Counted from the stretch's first letter, positions 27,301 to 39,333 are shown. The stretch is DNA of 64,000 bases from Hemibagrus wyckioides (GCF_019097595.1 NC_080719.1:18959001-19023000); one strand, 5' to 3'. The notes: generated by a model from the sequence alone, not told the origin. Numbers and translations are program-made.

Positions 27301-28434
27301 ATAACTTATTTATATCTTTATAAACAGTATTTACATACTAATTTATGCCTTATACATCATCACAATAATTGCCTTATTTAATACTATTACCTTGACTGCA
27401 GTTGTTTTTTATTTCATTTGTTAAAATGGATGTATAGTTTGCACATGATATGAGAATTGCACTGCAAAGACTGCTCTAATTTTGCTGTACTCAGTATAGT
27501 GACAATAAAAGAATCTTGAATCTCAACTAGAATAGCTTGTTACGTAGGTGTATATCTGTGTTTTTGCAGTGTGGCTGGTACTGGGGGCCAATGAACTGGG
27601 AGGACGCCGAATTGAAGCTGAAAGGGAAGCCAGATGGTTCATTTCTGGTGCGAGACAGTTCAGATCCCCGATACATACTCAGCCTGAGTTTCCGCTCACA
27701 AGGAGTTACACACCACACACGCATGGAGCATTACAGAGGTAACCAGAACACACAAGTGCTCCACACAAAATATGCAATATGCAGAATGAATGAATGCAGA
27801 AAAGAGTATTTTGTTTCCTTGTTCAGGGACCTTCAGTTTATGGTGCCATCCAAAGTTTGAGGACCGCTGCCATTCTGTGGTGGAGTTTATAGAGCGCGCC
27901 ATCATGCATTCTAAGAACGGAAAATTCCTGTACTTTCTGCGATCACGTGTACCTGGTAAATTTACTCTAGCATCCCGTTGTGAAATCGGTCTTACACAGG
28001 CTTGAAAAATCCTGTAACCTGAGAACATGGTGCAGGTGAGCGGTGATCATAAAGGTTGTTTTGTCTTTGCTTCACAGGACTCCCACCGACCCCGGTGCAG
28101 CTCCTGTATCCAGTCTCCCGCTTCTGTAACGTCAAATCCTTGCAGCACCTTTGCCGCTTCTGTATCCGACAGCTCGTCCGCATAGACCACATTCAGGAGC
28201 TCCCCCTCCCGAAGTACTGCTCTGTTTTATTCACAGTTTCACACTGTTCTCTCTGACAAGTGCTACTTACACTGTACTGAAAATGTTCTTCCTTCCTTTC
28301 TTTACTGCTCCAGACCCCTCATTTCCTATCTGAAAAAGTTCTACTACTATGACCCAGAGGAAGAGATGTACCTGTCAATCAAAGGCATGCGACAGATGGC
28401 AGGTGTGGAGCAAGAGCCAGAGTCTGAGACGTAG
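19325..28434 (+). CDS. socs7: Suppressor of cytokine signalling 7, complete gene, nine exons
   Basis: Exons: 19325-20772, 21802-21866, 22025-22129, 24604-24735, 27023-27168, 27570-27738, 27827-27955, 28078-28213, 28314-28434; all phases agree, giving about 816 residues. The long first exon encodes a disordered N-terminus with the SOCS7 signature GEDPTETSDALLVLEGL. Then come TRAQSAFS, a polyproline stretch (PPTPPPPPRRSLSLL), an SH2 domain with the phosphotyrosine arginine in GSFLVRDSSD, and a SOCS box (LQHLCRFCIRQLVRIDHI, LPLP, KKFYYYDPEEE). SOCS7 recruits Elongin B/C-Cullin 5 ubiquitin ligase to tyrosine-phosphorylated targets and binds Nck and vinexin through proline-rich parts (family knowledge). 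The start used is the first in-frame ATG; human SOCS7 (581 residues) begins about 120 residues further in, where this fish has LVFRNV. GPR179 lies upstream on the other strand, as in human. Confidence 0.93.
20870..21450. repeat. Interspersed fish repeat in SOCS7 intron 1
   Basis: A short TTAG/GTAG run (about 20893-20931) is followed near 21130-21430 by a decayed repeat of the CCATC type: TTCTCCATGTGGGTTTCCTC, TGTAGGCTGATTGCTTTCTC and TGTCCTGCAATGGGTTGGCA. No exon is seen. Confidence 0.5.
21480..21725 (-). mobile_element. Tc1-like transposase fragment, antisense
   Basis: CTCCTCAAACCATACACTGA, CCATCAGGATAGAAATGTTT and GGGCCCAAACCATGCCAG match the antisense of the catalytic part of fish Tc1-like transposases as known from general repeat knowledge. 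Truncated at both ends. Confidence 0.6.
22184..22211. repeat. (CT)n microsatellite in SOCS7 intron 3
   Basis: A pure CT run begins about 55 bases after the exon 3 splice donor. Confidence 0.85.
22212..24603 (+). other. SOCS7 intron 3, AT-rich, no gene
   Basis: Contains AAAT/ATAA runs and a (TTA)n tract (about 23878-23928), a further AAAT run (about 23983-24005) and an (AT)n tract at 24259-24298. No exon or RNA gene was recognised. Confidence 0.6.
24736..27022 (+). other. SOCS7 intron 4, no gene seen
   Basis: About 2.3 kb of AT-rich DNA. Open frames are short and lack exon borders or recognisable motifs. Confidence 0.55.
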
Positions 28435-29934
28435 CGCGAGAGACATATTTGCTGTAAGAAATTCCATTTTATTTTTTTAAATTGATAATCATTTATCAAA
28501 TATGAAGATGCAAGTACAAAAAATTAAGTGTGTTTTTCCTTTAGGTTTTCTCTGTATGGATAGCAGATGGGATAGTGCATAGTTGCTCCTGTTGCACAGC
28601 TCTGCCCAAAATTCCCTATCAGTCTTCCAGCAGAAGCCAATGGACATCATCAGAATGGCTGCTCATTGTATTAAGTCAAGATGGGATGGTGAAATGCTGG
28701 AGTACTGTCCATATGAAACTGGCCAGAGATGGTCCGCCAAGAATTAGACTACTGGAAGGCACAGAACTGTGAAATGAAATGGATAGAACGTTAAATGTGA
28801 TCTGGAGTTATGACATAAACCTCCATCTGTAGCTCATGAAAACATTGGACTTTTTAAACTGGACACATTTGTGAATTGCTTTCCTTTCCTTTGTTTTTTT
28901 TTTGTTCTTTTTCTCCCTGTTATCTTGCCGTCTCCTTTATTTGCCCGGTACCTCAACTGTAACTTCCTCAGCCTGACTGCAGGCCATCTTTTCAGTAAAA
29001 GAAAGTAAAACTGGAAAAAAAAAAGCCTTTGGAATTCTTCTTCGCCAACTTGCAGGGTTTGAACTGTTACAAAACAGCCTGAGCATAGTGTAAAAAAAAT
29101 AAGTGAATTATTTATTCATCAACCGCCCTGCCCTGGAGGATCCGGTGCCTATCCTGGAAACACTGGGCACAAAGGCAGGAACATATGAATGGGACACACA
29201 CTTTTGCATTTACACACACAGTGAATTAGCATAGCCAATCCACCTTTTTGGGAGAAGAACCTGAAGGATACCTGGTACCATGACAATACCCTGAGCTCAG
29301 GTTTGAACTGGAGACCTTAGACTGCCGCAACGGCAGTGCTACCTGCTATGGCACCACGCCATCTCAAAAATCAGATAATCAATACTATATGGGGTCATTA
29401 TGAAACAACCAAGCACTCCTTTTAATGGTGTATGTGTAACTGCTGGGTTAAATATATGTTTTGTATTGAACTACCATAGTTATGCCACAAAGATTTGAAC
29501 TATATTACTATAAGAGTTGGTTATGGAAATATTCCAGACCAAAGATTACCCTTAACCCACTGAGAATGTAAAGTCCACAGAGACAGAGGTACAGTCACAG
29601 ATGTGGGGGTAGGTGAGTGAGTGATAGCAGAAATGCAAGGTTATGGGGATGAGACATCCAAAGAATATTTTCTAATTGAAAATATAAACTGTATTTTCAC
29701 ACAAAACTCGATATCTACTTCAATGAAAGTACCAAGGTGTTAATATCACTTGTAGCATCTTTCAGGTTGCAGCGGATCAAAATGGATGTCAATTACTTTT
29801 GATTGATATGGTCCAGCCAGTTCTAACTGGTCGAGCTGGACGTCAGTGAAATACGCCACCATGTATAATTGGCTCAGTCTAGCTCGCTTAGCCTATTTCA
29901 GCGCCCGCCTTTTTTCCCTAAACTGCGACAGGCT
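28435..29934 (+). other. SOCS7 3' UTR and intergenic DNA with a repeat fragment
   Basis: The SOCS7 3' UTR probably occupies the first several hundred bases; I found no clear AATAAA. At 29108-29360 a decayed CCATC-type fish repeat is visible (GGTGCCTATCCTGGAAACAC; CAGGTTTGAACTGGAGACC). Confidence 0.5.
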
Positions 29935-30143
29935 ATTGGTCAAAACTCGGCACATCGACGGCCTCTGTAGTGTTTGTACATTCTATTGGTCACATTAAAA
30001 GTCAATCACCCAGACGGTGTACGCTGATTGGACAGAACTGCGCTCAGTCATTCCTCCACAGTCAGGCGGATTGGTCGAAGGGCGCGGGCGGTCTCTGGAC
30101 ATGGGCTTTGCTCTTGAAGGTTTAACGGAGAGCGAATGTCGTC
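29935..30143 (+). promoter_or_regulatory. SP2 promoter with four inverted CCAAT boxes
   Basis: ATTGG (reverse CCAAT, the NF-Y core) occurs at 29935, 29985, 30027 and 30070, spaced 50, 42 and 43 bases, ending 70 bases before the SP2 start codon. The segment also has GC-rich stretches (GGGCGCGGGCGG near 30081) and no TATA box. Tandem CCAAT boxes in one orientation at 40-50 base spacing are typical of TATA-less housekeeping promoters bound by NF-Y. Confidence 0.65.
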
Positions 30144-33100
30144 ATGAGCGGTGGGTAGGAATTATAACGTTGGCGTTTATGTTACTATCTACTTTTTTTT
30201 TAAAACAGAAACGTACCCTTATTGTATTGAGTACACCGATGCATTATCCAAGCGCAAGAAATGTGTATGAAAACGATGTATTTACACTGCAACATAATGC
30301 ACACTTCCGGAATCAGGGTGCTTTCCCGTATCAAAGAGTTTATCAGGCTAGTTCGGGGCTCGTTAGCATGCTAGCTAGCAAAGCGCAGTTAGGCTTTGCA
30401 GCCTTGTCGCCGTTACGCTGTTCAGAGTTGAGTTTCGCTCGTTTTTAATGCATATTATGGTGGGCGTCTGACTGCTTCGCCTCCTTAAAATCGAAGTGCA
30501 GTAAAGAAGCTGAGAAGCGATTAAGTAGCTGAAGAAATAATAATAATAATCATGAGGAGAAAAATACAGAAACCCAGACTGGAGCGGCGCTAGGCTACAT
30601 TAGCGCTAACGCCGAGTGGTTTGGTATCGCGGTAGCTTACGTTCTCTTTTAGCTCGTTAGCTAAGGTTAGTTTTTATTTGTTTCGGTTTATATTATTATT
30701 TTTGGAGGGGGCGCTGTCAGGCCGCGATAGAAAATTGTCTATATGTTTTCACTGCTTGCCTTTAGACAGCGGTGCAGAATTGTGCCTTCATTAAACGCCC
30801 TCATCTAGTTATTATAGCTACAGAAATGGTACTGGTATTATTACATATCGTCGTTAATAGCAGTCATATTTAATAAGACTTATTTTTTTTATAAATGTGG
30901 AGAATAAGAACCGTGTGGATTAACTTAAGTGTGTGTATCAACTGTCACCCAACTTCTTATCCATCTATATGAGCTGTGTCGCGTTTTCGAGATTTGTTTT
31001 TCCCCATTAAAACTCTGTAAAGTCCATGTGAATGAAAGGTTCTTGTGCATGCTGGTCCATTTACATTTGCATCCTCTTTAGCTGCGTCCATTTGGCCGTA
31101 AAAGTGCATGAGAGTCTTTTAAAGGTCCAATAGTCGACTTCCGGAATGCTTGTTTGTGTTTGGATGCCTTTACCGTCACTCAGTTTACTGGCTACAGGCC
31201 ACGGTGGATCTTGGGGGCGGTGCTTCAGGAATATGGGCGGGAATCATTCAAACATAGATCTTAGAGACCTAATCTTAAAAAAAGAAACTAATCCCACCTA
31301 ATGCACCTTAAGTGGATTTTCAGAGTTCCTCAACTCCAGTTTTCGGGACGCCTGGCTCACCTCACCAGTTAATGAATCAGGTTTAGTACAGACTTCAGTC
31401 CCCCAGAACTGTCACCGACATAAACCCTTTATTTTTTGCATTGGTTTGTTTTACTACAGATCCTAAATCAAACCTGTGGAGACGGTACTAACACAAAGTT
31501 GATTAGCAGTTATGCAATTCGGACCACATCTCTATACAACATAACAGTCAAAAAAAACCCTTCCGATTTGACCATTTGTTAAAGGTCCTGTGTCTGATTT
31601 TTCTCCTCCCCCAAAGATCAAAAGGACAGTATGGCCACCACAGTTGCTGTCAGTCCCAGTGAATATCTTCAGCCTTCAACTACCACTTCTCAAGTAAGTA
31701 CTCGCAATTTGCATCAACAATGTGTTTCCTCGACTAGACTCATTTCGGGTATGGCTCTGTTTGTTTCCTGTTCTAAAAAGATATTTTTCCTAATACTTTT
31801 TCAAAGCAGAGGCTGTGAAAATGGTAGCGAACATAATGCGAGAAAGTATGGCTAGTTAACTGCCTGAATGCAGTCCCACACAAGATGACTGCATGTAGTA
31901 TGCAGGAGAGGGTGCACGTCATTGTGCACACATTTGTCAGTGTTGTACACTGTCAGTCCATCTTTATTTTGTACCCTGACTCAAATGTGATTTTACTTCG
32001 TATGCCATTGTTGTGTGAAGATGTTGAACCTCTGACAACTTGATTAAATTAGGCCACTTATCCAGACCTCACTGTGTGGTCTGTATCTGTTTCTGACAAC
32101 TGTCAACAGGTGAAGGTTGATACAGGTCAAATTGAATGTCTGCTCTGTTGCCATCTGTTTTGTAGGATTCTCAGCCATCACCTTTGGCCCTCCTGGCTGC
32201 CACTTGCAGTAAGATCGGCCCACCTGCTGCCCAAGCTCCGGCAAGCGCTCCACCAGCCCAGCCAACCACGCGTCGCCTTCACCCCATCAAACCTGCTCCG
32301 ATTGCACCGGCGCCACCCAAAAACCTGGGCTTTCTCTCAGCCAAAGGAAATATCATTCAGCTCCCTGCAGGTGTAAGTTCTTCAGCAACAAGTCCTATCC
32401 TACTAACTATACAGCCCCCGACTCGGCCAGCAGGTACAACTACTGCCAACATTCAGTACCAGGTGGTGCCCCAGATCCAGGGAGCTCAGACCATTCAGAT
32501 GGTACCCCAGGGTGGACAGATTCAAATCATCCCTGGGACCAACCAGGCTATCATCACCTCACCTGTTACAGTGCAGGCAGCTACTCAAGCTCCTGCACAG
32601 AAGACAGTACCCATCAAGCCATCAACACAAAAGCGGAGGCAGAACAACTCCAACGTTACGTCCACAGCTAACATAGTGCGTTTGCCTAGTGGACTTGCTC
32701 TGCCCCTCAATGCTGCTACAGGTGAAGTAGGGGCAGCTCAGATCGTCACAGAGTCAGCAGCTGCCTCACCTCGGCCAGTAAAGGGAAAGAGGGGGCGGAA
32801 GAGACTGGCTGCTGTAGTTCCTCCTGCTCCTCCACCAGCCTCACCTCCACCTATTGCTGAGCAGGTGGAAACAGTGCTGATAGAAACAACAGCTGATAAC
32901 ATTATTCAAGTAGGTTTATCACGCTTTTGACATTTATTTTTAATCTTGTAACATGGACGCCCTTATGATTGAACTTTTTTTTTTAAGTATGCAGTAGGTG
33001 TATTCTTAAACTAACTATTTCATAAGAGTTACGCAAGGATGCTGGTAGGCATGAAGTTAAACACTAGGACGCAATTTTAAATGTGTTCTAATTCAAAAAT

Positions 33101-36100
33101 ATTTGGAGTCACAGTTTTGTTGTGTGTTGTAAAAGCTAATCGTTACTGATCATGTTCCCCTCCTGTTAGGCAGGAAACAACCTCCTTATTGTGCAGAGTC
33201 CAGGAGGGAGTCAACCTGTGGTACAGCAGGTGCAGTTGGTTCAGCAGAAATCAGATCAACAGGTGGTGCAGATACCACCACAGGCTCTAAAAGTGGTACA
33301 AGCTGCCTCTGCAACACTCCCCCCTGTGCCCCAGCGAGTGCCAGCCACCCCCAGTATGCAGGTGGCTCCCTCGGAACCCACACAGGTACCTCAGCATCTC
33401 TGTTTTCTGTTATGTTTAATTATAGTGACAGGATGTGGTCTAGTTGATGCCAATGGCCTGTTTGTATTTAAGTCATTATTACAGAATTACAGGGGAAAAA
33501 AGGATCAGCAGTTGGCTAGCAGCTAATAAGCTTGATAGATCATTGTAACTAGTAGTTTTGTAATATGTTTTAGAATTCTAATTGCAGTTATAACCATTTG
33601 GTGTGTCCACTTTGTCATCAGTGTTATTTTTTATTTCATTGTTTTTGTTACAGGTACTGATTAAAACTGCTTCAGGTGAATGGCAGGCAGTACAGCTGCA
33701 GGAGACCATCGTAACCACTCCAACTACGCCCACCACCACTCCTGTCACGCAGGCTGTGTTGAGTAAGAAAGCCCAGCCGGCGGCACGGAAAGAGAGGACC
33801 CTTGCCAAGATAGCCCCTGCTGGTGGTGGTCTAATAACGCTTAATGCAGCACAGCTCACTTCAGCAGCTCAAGCTGTACAGACCATTAACATCAACGGGG
33901 TTCAAGTACAAGGAGTTCCCGTCACCATCACCAATTCAGGGGGTGAGTAAGAGTTTGACCGACCCATTTCTGGTCACAGCCGGCTTTATGTGGATAGTGA
34001 TTTCTCATATGCATAGAATTTCACGTTGTCATCGGTTATCGTCTAATTAAGATGGTAAATAGTCTGAAGGATTAATGATTATTTATAGTAAACCTTTCAG
34101 TTATTGTTGGTGAATGTGTGTGTTTGCATCACCAGGATGTGCTTTCAGTGTTGCCAAGTACCTTCAAAGCCTGTTCAGAGTCACTAATTGTCACTAGATG
34201 ATGTCATGCACTAATTAGCATATTCATGATGTCACCGCATTGTATTTGCAGTCTGTCTACTGTCAGCCCTGTACATCTGTTTGCTTCTCTCCTACTGTCT
34301 GCTCACAATATGGTTGAATTCCCAATAAAGCTGTTTTCATTTACATATTTTTCTGTTTCTGATGTCGGACAATAAAACGTATGATTTAGTGAGTGAAACC
34401 TTAGCTAACACAGAAATCGGCACTTCCCAGACATTTCTAACCTGGTGCTGTGCTATGCTAAAGTCCTGATTTTACAACCGTGACAAAATCAGCATACTCA
34501 TAACTTAGACATTGGCTGTGCTGCAATTGCAGCTATATTTGCACATATAATCACACAGAGAGAAAGTTTGAAGGGACAGAATGTCTTAATTTTTTTTCTT
34601 TTCTTTTTCTTTTCTTTTTTTTTTTTACATGGCACGCACTCACTGTGTGAAACAAACCACAAGAAGGAAGTTCTGTTTTTAGTCAGGGATGATTAGGCAA
34701 TGGAAAGTGGCTTAGGTTTGTCAAAAAAGTTGCTGGATTTATCGTAAGGTGCTTTATTTTAAAAGAAGTCACTAAAGGGGTCTTGGAAAGTCGCTAAATC
34801 TTGCCAGCTATGTGTGCCTGAATAATCATTTCTGTTTAAAGGAAACATTTGACTCTGAAAACTAAGAAAATCCCGTAGTTTAATCTTTGTTCTAAATCCA
34901 CATGCCGTATCTGCCTGTTTGTTTGGCTCCCAGGACAGCAGCACCTGACGGTACAGACGGTTCAGGGAGGTGGGCTTCAGCTGGGCAGCATGCAGACACA
35001 GGAGCAACCACTGAAGGTGGAGCAGACGCTTACGCTCGAGCTACAGAGCCAACCAGGAGAGAAGAAACGACGCATGGCATGCACCTGTCCCAACTGCAAA
35101 GATGCAGAGAAAAAGTACAGCAGACCCTAATTACATTCACAGAAGCAGATCAGATTGATTTTTTTAGTTTATTATATGTTTTAGCTTTTGTTAAAATAAT
35201 AGCAGTGCTTTTAGATGAGCTGGAGGTGGCAGGAGAACCTTCTGGGTGTCATCAATGTGATTTTATTTTAGCTGGATGTTTGCTATATAGTATTCTGCGA
35301 CTGCAATCTAGACTGATTAGCACTGGCATAAGGATGTGGTTTTTTTTTGGTTTTTTTTTAACTAGATAAAAAGCACTTATCTAACCTGCCGTGAGTGTTA
35401 ATATTGTGAGGAGGTTTTCACAGCATCCTGTACTTTTATGTTTCTGATCATTCACAGGAGTCTTTAGCTGTCATGGCGTCATATCACAGAAGCAGGCAGT
35501 GCACAATTTTCTGATTACCGTAATTAGGCAAAACACATGAACGGAGTTATGTTCAGTATTTTCCAAATACCATCATTTGTTTGTGGAAGCTGACCTGTGG
35601 GGTGGTAACTCATTTAATCAATTCACTAATGTTTTACTGTCTTGGTTTCTGTAGGCCGGGTGAAGTTGGGAAGAGGAAGCATATCTGTCACATAGTAGGC
35701 TGTGGGAAGACCTTCCGGAAGACGTCCCTGCTGCGAGCGCACGTCCGTCTGCACACGGGAGAACGGCCTTTCACCTGCAGTTGGGTCTTCTGTGGGAAGA
35801 GCTTCACACGCAGTGACGAACTGCAGAGACATGCCAGGACACATACAGGTACACTACATTGTAATGTAAAATAAAACTGGATCATTTCTTCAAAAAAAGC
35901 AGACCTATATGAATTATTCGCTTTTTAGATTTTGTGTTTTTTGTAGACTAAACACCTCAACACCAGGCAGTGAGTCCTATATTCCTCACACATGCCATTT
36001 ATATAGATTATTGTCTATATTTGATTTGTTTGTTTGTTTATGCTAATGGTCAATATGCAGTCACCTTAATTTGAAAGGTCAGTTTCCTTCTGCTTTCTAG

Positions 36101-37060
36101 TAAGTTCAATTACAGTGGAACCTCGGATTGCGAGCATAGTCCCTTCCGGAAAAGTGCTCGTAATCCAATAAGCTCGTATAGCAAGGTGATTTTGTCATTG
36201 GAAATAATGTGAAGTCGGATGAGCCGTTCCACACACCCAAAAGTGTTCATATAAAAATCATTTTTAATGGTATTTTATATACAAATTATTGTTCCTAATG
36301 TCTGAAACAAATAGCAATGATTAATATACTTCTAGCGTAATCATCTCCTCCTTCGTATCACCTTCTTTTTCCGGATTTTTCTTCATTGGGGCCATTGTTG
36401 CAGTACTAAAGAACAGGCACTACATTTGGACACAAAATCTGAAAAAGTTTTACACCCACACGTAGTTACAATGCAATAGTAAACAGTACACTCGCGCGGA
36501 TGTTGCCTGTATGAGAGCTTTCCCGAACTCCCATTGTTTTACGCAGAGAGAGCGAGAAGAACCATTGGCTCAGTTGTGAGATTTCCTGCACAAGCTCATG
36601 GCGTGGTGCTCATGGCGTGGTGCTCATCTTGCAAGTTATCGCTTGTTAACCAAGTTAAAAATTTAATTTCAAAATTGTTGCTCGTCTCGCAAAGCATGTT
36701 ACTCGCAATCCAGGGTTCCACTGTATATATAATTATAGTTTATGAACAATAGGCTGGGGTAGACTGCTGGTACTCAAGTCTTTATAAATAATTTTAATAG
36801 TCATTACTGTATGCAGCAGAATATTTAAATCATGTCTGATTTCAGTATTGCTAACGAACATGATGAATTATGTTTCATGCATTGAGCAGAATCATTCGTG
36901 AGAATTATGGCATATTGACATTTTTTTCCCCGTGTTTCTTTTTTTTATTCTTTCTTTAGGAGACAAGCGCTTTGAATGCTCAAAGTGTCAGAAGCGATTC
37001 ATGCGGAGCGACCACCTCACGAAGCATTACAAAACGCACCTGAACACAAAGAACTTGTGA
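30144..37060 (+). CDS. sp2: Transcription factor Sp2, complete gene, eight exons
   Basis: Exons: 30144-30150 (only ATG AGC G), 31617-31693, 32166-32909, 33170-33385, 33654-33942, 34934-35114, 35655-35848, 36960-37060; phases all agree, giving about 602 residues (human 613). The micro-exon was found because MSD joined to QKDSMATT mirrors human MSDPQTSMAAT. Sp2 blocks follow: [18 protein letters not shown], glutamine-rich activation regions ([25 protein letters not shown]), [35 protein letters not shown], a buttonhead box (MACTCPNCK), and three C2H2 fingers beginning [20 protein letters not shown] and CSKCQKRF. The contact residues [16 protein letters not shown] and RSDHLTKH are intact, so GC-box binding is expected. 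Sp2 is a nuclear factor that cooperates with NF-Y at CCAAT promoters (established for mammals). If the micro-exon were wrong, translation would start at ATG 31631. Confidence 0.93.
30151..31616 (+). other. SP2 intron 1, CpG-containing, no gene
   Basis: About 1.5 kb after the micro-exon. It includes GC-box-like GGGGGCGG and TGGGCGGG near 31212-31241. No other exon was recognised. Confidence 0.55.
33943..34933 (+). other. SP2 intron, no gene seen
   Basis: About 1 kb between the exon ending TNSGG and the exon beginning QQHLTVQ. It holds a TTTTC-rich run near 34590-34626 and nothing else recognisable. Confidence 0.5.
36113..36723. mobile_element. Non-autonomous pogo/Tigger-like DNA element
   Basis: The ends are inverted repeats: CAGTGGAACCTCGGATTGCG on the left and CGCAATCCAGGGTTCCACTG on the right. 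They are flanked by TA on both sides (36111-36112 and 36724-36725), as expected for a Tc1/mariner-superfamily insertion. The roughly 611-base interior has no transposase frame. It sits in the last intron of SP2 without disturbing the splice sites. Confidence 0.75.
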
Positions 37061-38860
37061 GCACACGCTGACCGAAGGTTTTAAAAACTCTTAAAGAAAA
37101 CCTTTCCCTGGAAAGGAGCAGGGATTGTGTCAGGGTGTCCATGGAGGAAAATCCCTCCCCTCCTCCAAATCACACACACATACACACACACACACACACG
37201 GTGTGTTCTAGCCCAGGCCCTGTGGAGTAGTCCATCGAGACGAGCCCACACTCCTCTTGTGTCTCGTTTTCAACTCATCCCATTTGTCATAGGAGGGCTG
37301 GCCATGTGTCTTACTCGAGGTTCCGGAAAGCGGTACCGGATGCGTAGTTTGGGAAATCCCGAGTGCTTGGGTCGGTTTGTTCTTCCTCAGCAGAAAACAA
37401 AAAAAAAAAGTTTGTCACGTACATCTCAGACATGAAGTGCAACACCAACAAGCACTCCAGCCAAGAAGCTCAGTTTTCTTTGGTCCATATAATACATTTT
37501 AGAGCAGTTTTACATGTTTTATTTTGTTGAACCTTTTGACTGGTGTGTAGCAGCTCATGGACAGCTTTTATTATGTAAATGTTTGCTTATATTCAAACGT
37601 ATATTTGTACAAATGTAAATGCTTGGACTTGCTCTATACCCCAGCCAAGGTGTTTTTGTTTTTTTCTCTTTGGTTTTGTTTTCTTTTTTTTCCAGAATTA
37701 GAAAGTTTGAAACTCTCTAACCTCCATTACATAACGCTTATAACATTTAACATCTGTTTAGATTGAATATATTTTGCTGTGACTGGACAATCATGTCTTG
37801 GGTGTGGAAGAACACTTGGTGGACGCCAGTGAAAAAGTCAAGGATTGAAAACTGCAGAAACGTATGCAGATGCTAGCTGTGTTTCAAAGGAAAAAAAATA
37901 GCTTAGTCGTGTAATTATTTAGACGGAACGTTCTGGAAACTTTAGAGTCGATTTATAGAATCTGATATTCAGATGGCAAAGTGAGAAATTAGGTTTAAAG
38001 GGGGGGGGGGTGTTGGCTTTCGTTTATAGAAATATGGGCTTATTTTTTGCAAGACACTGTTAGATGGTAATGAACTTGCTGACTGACCCAAATACAATTA
38101 TGATACAGTGAAATTTAATTCGAGGGAATCACTTTTGATGTACAGCCTCAAATACCCAGAAGTTTCAGAATGTACACAACCAGGTCTGTTTTAATGTCCA
38201 GATTCTCAAAAGTGCTTTAAGGAGAAAATGTTTGCGCATAGATATGTGTGTATTGTGTCTCTGAATACATTGCGGATGTATCTCGGAGACCACTAAATGT
38301 AGGATATTTGTTACACAAACGGGTGTATTGGCTACTCTGGCTGAACCTGAAAAATTAAGGACTGTGTATATTGTAAATGAGCAAAAGAGAGAAAGACACT
38401 GTATAGTTTCATTCCTGTACTACACAAGTCTATTAGATGACCCTTTTTATCAATTTAATGTTGCCTTAGAAAGCTTCATTCCCTATTTAAAGAGATTTCT
38501 GTCTAATTAAATGGAACTGCGTTTGTAGATTTGCTTTATCTTTTGTCTAACTTGTATTATGAAATGCCAACTCTTATGTGCACTGACCAAATTCAGGGTT
38601 TTATTTTACTGGTTAAATTTAGTATTATTTTCATTCAATGTTATTGGCTGACTTTTGTCAGAATTAGGAAAAAAGAATGCCCTATTTTTTAATCTTTCCT
38701 AGATGAATCCTACACCTAAAGTCTCTGCCTCTGGAAGCTAATGATGGGTAACTATTTCTATAAGTCTGGAGGTGTTTAAACTGAAGAGCGTGCTACTTTT
38801 TCTACAGTCAGTCCATCTTTCCCAAACTGACAATAAAGCATTCAAATGACTGTTTGTTGC
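37061..38860 (+). other. SP2 3' untranslated region (predicted)
   Basis: After the TGA at 37058-37060 comes AT-rich non-coding sequence with a CA microsatellite (about 37176-37199). The first AATAAA hexamer I noted on the coding strand is at 38832-38837, suggesting a 3' UTR of about 1.8 kb. Confidence 0.55.
38832..38837 (+). terminator. Likely SP2 polyadenylation signal
   Basis: AATAAA in the context GACAATAAAGCATTC, downstream of the SP2 stop with no other plus-strand gene in between. Confidence 0.5.
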
Positions 38861-39066
38861 AGCGTGTCACTGCACAAGTCCATAAAGAACAACAGTATTC
38901 ATTAGAGGAGTCATTTGTGTATTAAAGCTGCTTTAGGATCTCGTGATTGTGGTGATGAATCTATAAAAACGCCTTGTCCTCTGCAATTTATCTAATAACC
39001 ACTAGTTAAAGCTAAATGGATTTGTTTTTCTCTCCAATACTGAAGAGAGTTCTTTCAATTTTATCC

Positions 39067-39333
39067 TCATGATGTTAGAGTCCTTAAGGTGTCTATGGTG
39101 TAGGCGTGACTTCTGTCTAGCCATTCTACCATAAAGGACTGCTGTCTGAGATACAACAATTGTCCTTCCTGCAGATTCTTCAATCTTTGCTGAAGGACCT
39201 GGTCACCTTCTGGTCCTGGTGGTTCAAAATGTCTTCTATTGCTCAATGATGGTCCCCACTGTGGTCCTGAGAACATACAAAGCTGCCTGCCCAGATCACA
39301 AATATACAGATAGCTCCTTAATGTGGTCCATGT
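39067..39333 (-). other. Unassigned minus-strand open stretch with acceptor site
   Basis: On the minus strand TTTCTTTTGCAG precedes an open frame of about 88 residues ending in TGA. It has a leucine/glutamine-rich end (QVLQQRLKNLQEGQLLYL) and no recognised domain. It could be the last exon of an unrecognised minus-strand gene. I do not assign a function. Confidence 0.25.

Noticed and set aside
30017..30448. 143-codon open frame in the SP2 promoter region
   Set aside because: It uses a non-ATG start, crosses the SP2 micro-exon and has no recognisable protein content; it is CpG-rich leader and intron.
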